From Bubalus kerabau (taxonomy: Eukaryota > Chordata > Mammalia > Artiodactyla > Bovidae), in contig NC_073633.1 in NCBI RefSeq assembly GCF_029407905.1, positions 24,504,501-24,568,500 of the forward strand: 64,000 nt of DNA, given 5' to 3'. The notes beneath the pieces are model-generated. The model was given only the letters and a program-made list of their open reading frames with translations. It did not search any database and was not told where the DNA came from. Below, piece after piece: positions 59,849 to 64,000 of the stretch. Every line of letters starts with the position of its first letter. The first letter of the stretch is position 1. The position numbers were made by a program, and so were the translations under genes.

Positions 59849-60822
59849 GCCCTTTGTTGGCCTTGTTTACAGAGTAAAGCCTGCAAGTTTTCATGGTTAG
59901 ATCTACTGCTGCTTTCTCAACTCGGCAAAGAATACTGAGTGAAGCTTAGGAATAATATCCCCTCTTCCTAATGTACTCAAAAGAAAAATGCCCTGATTAT
60001 TCACCCTTGGATTGGTTGAAGTATCACTAGTACACTAGGCAGACAGGAAATTAACGCAGGTTACATCATTTTACCCTTATAAGGAATGATTGTAACAACT
60101 ATCACTTCAGCCTTTGGGTCAATGAAGTAGGTCACTTCTCTCTGTTCTTTAGGGGAGCTGCTCAATCAGAAAGCCTGTTCTTGCCCCACCAGCTGAGCTA
60201 GATGGCAGACTAACAGCAAGAAAGGTAACTGAACTCTCAGAACACATGTCAGCAGTGGTCAAAGAAGGGGACTCTTAGGGCACAAAGTCTACCTCTTAAA
60301 TAGTTCACAAATTATTTGATATTCTTCCCTTCAAGAGGTGGAGCCTAATTTCCCTCCCCTTGAGTGTGGGCTGGACTTAGTGACCTGATTCTAAAGAATA
60401 AAATATAGCATATGTTATACATACATATATTTATAAAATGTTTTTTAAATATGTATGTATATATATATAAAAAGGTGTACAACTTTGGAAACTAGTTCAC
60501 AAAATACAAAGTGGCTTTCTGTGCACACATATGCTGTTTCTCTCTTTCTCCTGGTCACACACTCTGGGGGAGGTTAGCTCCATACTAGGAAGACACTCGA
60601 ACAGGCCATGGAAAGGCCCACATAGTGAGGGATTAAGGCCTTCTGCACAGTCACTGAGGCAGTCATCTAGGAAACAGATCCTCCAGCCCCAGCCAACAAC
60701 TTGAGAGACCCTGAGTCAGAACCACCCCACTAATCTGCTCCAGAATTCCTGACCCACATAAACTGTGAGGTAATAAGTATTTGTTGTTTTAAGCTACTGA
60801 TTTTGGGGATAACTTATTATGC

Positions 60823-60995
60823 AGCCGCTGCTGCTGCTAAGTCGCTTATCATGTCCGACTCCGTGTGACCTCATAGACGGCAGCCCACCAGGATCCACCA
60901 TCCCTGGGATTCTCCAGGCAAGAACACTGGAGTGGGCTGCCATGGGATTTTCCAGGCAAGAGTACTGGAGTGGGGTGCCACTGCCTTCTCTGTAC
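60823..60995 (-). mobile_element. Bov-A2 SINE, antisense, internally shortened
   Basis: (CTG)n at one side and two GGCAAGA blocks, but part of the middle is deleted. ATTATGCAGC and ACTATGCAGC flank it and may be the TSD. Confidence 0.85.
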
Positions 60996-62244
60996 TATGC
61001 AGCAACAGATTAATATAATCACCCAATGATGCAGATATTACCCCATTTTTATAGATTAGAAAATTTAAGTTTGGTAAAGTTATTTAAGATCTAAAATTAT
61101 ACTGCTAATAAAAAGTAAAGCCAAAATCCAAATTCAGGGATGTCTGATTCCAGAGGCCATGTTCTTTGTTCTTTACCAAACAGAATGGGAAATAAACCAA
61201 ACTAGAACAGAGTCCACAAACAATAAAAATATACAACATGCATTACTGGTAACTGCAAAGCAAACAATCTCAAATGTTATCTTTGCTTGCAGATGTATTA
61301 GAACACTCTAGACCCAAAGAGGGACGGATCTATTTGCTATAATTTAACTACTGTATAATGTAAAGCATCTTGGACTTCAGAGAAATTTGGCTCTATTGAG
61401 GCTTTATTACTGAGTAATCCAAGGTGGGTCATTTAAAATCCTTTGAGTTTCAGTATTTACTTCTGTAAAATGAGAATAAAATACTCACAATTCACAGAGG
61501 TCTTATGAGGATTAATTTACATCTCTCTATCAATCTAGCACACTATTAGAGCCCAGTGTCAAAAATAAATATTTAAATTTCATTTTCAGCCAGGAAAAAT
61601 TTAGGCTAAGGCAGGTGTTATGAGTCCTAAGAAATCAAAGAGATGCTGACTATTACATCTTCTCCCTGTTTGCTGATATAAACAGGACTCTCATTTATAG
61701 CTCTAATAAAGTTTACTCATGTCAGATACTGACAAATTATATTGAATAATGGCCTATTTATATTGATTATGGTGCCTCGCCTTATATGGGCTTGCCATTT
61801 AATAAGGAACTACTTAATCGGGTCCTGTTGGTCTGCAGGTAGGTCTGAGGAGTTGAACAGAGCAAATACTGCTTACTTCACTTTACTTTTTCAAGAAGGC
61901 ACAGATTAGGTAGCAAAGAAGTAATGAATCTTTAAAAGAGATCACAGACCCACTTGGAAATTAACTCATGATCTGGCCTTTTTAGCTACACACTCTAAAT
62001 CCCATGAATTACTGGATGGACCCTTCCAGGGTCCTGATGAATGGCAACACTGGGGTTCCAAGTCTTAAGTTACCTACCAATACCTGACCCAATCCCATTA
62101 TCTGGGCCTTTGGCTGAGGACAAAGGCATGCTCCTCAGTACCTTCTGTTGCCTAAGCTGCAGGCACTTAGAGAAAAACATCAGCTTCTCTGCTAGGCTGG
62201 TGGATGTACAGAGTGTCAACTTAGGCAATGGAGGTATTTTTAGT
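60996..62244. other. NPTN intron with MIR trace
   Basis: A weak MIR SINE on the + strand at about 61340-61570 (TGGGTCATTTAAAATC, GAGTTTCAGTATTTAC, TATGAGGATTAA). The rest is unassigned. Confidence 0.5.
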
Positions 62245-62467
62245 TGAAGCGAAGAACTGACTCGTCTGAAAAGACCCTGATGCTGGGAAAGATTGAAGGC
62301 ACGAGGAGAAGGGGATGACAGAGGATGAGATGGTTGGATGGCATCACCAACTTGATGGACATGAGTTTGAGTAAGCTCTGGGAGTTGACGATGAACAGGG
62401 AAGCCTGGCATGCTATAGTCCATGGGGTCGCAGAGTCGGACACAACCGAGCAACTGAACTGAACTGA
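62245..62467 (+). mobile_element. BovB 3' end
   Basis: The last ~220 bp of BovB in + orientation, ending with GAGCAACTGAACTGAACTGAA, the LINE's tandem tail. Non-coding. Confidence 0.93.
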
Positions 62468-62984
62468 AGGTTAAATAAAGTTAATACAACAGAGCTGAGA
62501 CAGGGATCAAGGTATGGGGCCCCTTACCTGCACTGCTCATTTAGTGCTCATTTTTCAAAGCAAATTCATAATCTTGCCACTCATTTTCAGAGAAACTCCA
62601 TCCTTAAAAGATACTGTACAGTGTCTCATCATACAACACACTAATACTGTAGAGATGGTCTCTCTGCTTCCTTCAGGCAACCTATCAAATCCCAGAGACA
62701 CCTCAAATTTTCTATAGGCAAAAACAGAAGTTTGGCTGAAGGTAGACAGAGAGTTAAGATCTACTGCTAGCTAAGGGCCAAGCCCAAGAAGCAATACAAG
62801 ATGGCCGAGACAGAAGCAAGAAAGATGTTGGCTTTTTGGCTCAATAATTATACAGAGTAGATTCATCACTGACTGTGAAGACTAGAGCAGTCTGGGACTA
62901 GTGCTGCCTTCTGCGGACGAGGCTTTTCTTTTTCCTGCAGGTGAAACCACTGGGTAGGAGGCACTGAAGTCTCCACTAAGACAC

Positions 62985-63066
62985 TATAATCATCTGGAGT
63001 GCTTTTAATAAGCCTGATGCCTAGGCCACATTTCATAACTTTGAAATCAAGTTTGGGAACCACTGC
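62985..63066. mobile_element. MER5-like hAT MITE fragment
   Basis: ATCATCTGGAGTGCTTTTAA, GATGCCTAGGCC and TTGGGAACCACTG match the common MER5-type ends. Family name from memory of the consensus. Confidence 0.5.
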
Positions 63067-63449
63067 TATAACACCTTTCCTGGCCTCAGTGTCTGAGAGG
63101 ATTAGAGGGAGTGTCTGAGGCAGGGAGATGTATGTTTGGAAGTACAGGGGGCACTGGTTAAGAACCTGACAGTCACTATTAGGAAAAGAAGCTTAGGAAT
63201 CACTTCCTTCACTAACCCAGCTTCTCATCTGTGTCCATATAAGGAAACCACAGACCTTTAGAGCCTTATAGAACCTTCAAGATCATCTACCTCAGCCTAC
63301 TTCATCATATACTTGGAGAGTCTGAGGCCCAAAAAAGGAATATGACTAGTCAGGGTCATGGAAAGTTTTTAAAAGCAGGGTCAGGATTAGAACCCATTTC
63401 TTCTCCCAGTCAACACCTTTACATTGTTATTTAATATGCTCTGAACACA

Positions 63450-63710
63450 GCAGTGTGGCATAACGCTTAGGAACATGTGCTGTGGCATGAGAGTGCTTGG
63501 GTGAGGACGCTGGCTCCGCTGGTTGACTGTCACATTGAGCAAGTCAATCAATGCCCTTGAGCCTCAATCTTCTCACCTGGAAAGTAGAGAGAATAATGGC
63601 ATTTACCTCAGAGTGTTGTGAAGACTACAAGAGAGGAGCGGGACAAGTAATGTACTTGGCACAGTACCTAGCACACAGTAAGCAAGCAGTAACGTTAGCT
63701 GTTCTTAATC
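63450..63710 (+). mobile_element. MIR SINE, nearly full length
   Basis: It has AAGTCAATCAATGCCCTTGA, CTCAATCTTCTCACCTGG and the ending TAGCACACAGTAAGC of MIR-type SINEs. The upstream tRNA-derived head is degraded. Confidence 0.8.
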
Positions 63711-64000
63711 TTTTAACAATAAAGTAGGTCAGGGTAGCACCCTGAAGAGAGGAAAAGAACGAATAGGTATGGTTATTTGGGCTATGGTTGATGTCCAAAA
63801 TGTTCAAGCAGCTCTGCTTTCAGAGACTTTTCAAGTCAGGGCAATTCTGAGACAACCAGCTTTGACATCAGCTTGAACTTAACCATGACACAACCTCAAA
63901 GCATCTTCACCTGTCAAACTAGCTGCCCGTCAAACAAACAAATGAGCACAAAAACACTCTACATGCTGTAAGTGCTGTACAAATGTGAGAGATGTATTAT

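Overview
This is a mammalian nuclear window from a ruminant, most likely cattle or another bovid. The evidence is the abundance of BovB (RTE-type) LINE copies, Bov-tA and Bov-A2 SINEs, CHR-type tRNA-derived SINEs and ruminant L1 3' ends, together with older MIR, L2 and hAT relics. Genes are split into small exons with GT-AG introns. No prokaryotic-style gene occurs, and most long open frames are shadows of repeats.

Two protein-coding genes are recognisable, and they converge tail to tail. REC114 (meiotic double-strand-break factor) lies on the + strand. Its last four coding exons are at 23283-23366, 31228-31419, 40862-40939 and 43552-43716. Every junction is in phase 0, and a poly(A) signal follows at 43781. 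The first exons were not found here and should lie upstream, so about 1-23282 is probably REC114 intron. NPTN (neuroplastin, an immunoglobulin-superfamily membrane protein) lies on the - strand. Its last four coding exons are at 56756-56623, 53521-53248, 46236-46215 (a 22-nt microexon) and 45405-45345. A 3'UTR of about 1.5 kb runs to a poly(A) signal at 43820-43815. The two poly(A) signals face each other with 28 nt between them.

Layout: 1-23 kb is a repeat-dense REC114 intron. It includes a four-level nest (old L1, then BovB, then L1 and SINE) at 5.5-10.3 kb and an L1/L1/SINE nest at 10.8-13.1 kb. 23-44 kb carries the REC114 exons. Large BovB copies in opposite orientation flank the 31.2 kb exon, and a short mariner-type hairpin resembling the bovine miR-2284/2285 source element lies at 32.15 kb. 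Two L1 copies with 5' inversions follow, one of them inside an old hAT transposon. 44-57 kb is the NPTN 3' half, with far fewer young repeats. 57-64 kb is NPTN intron with L2, MIR, SINE and simple-repeat pieces.

The genes are not functionally linked: REC114 acts in meiotic nuclei and NPTN at plasma membranes. Their shared terminator region is the main point of contact. Repeat boundaries are by eye and carry an uncertainty of roughly 5-30 bases unless a target-site duplication (TSD) is quoted.
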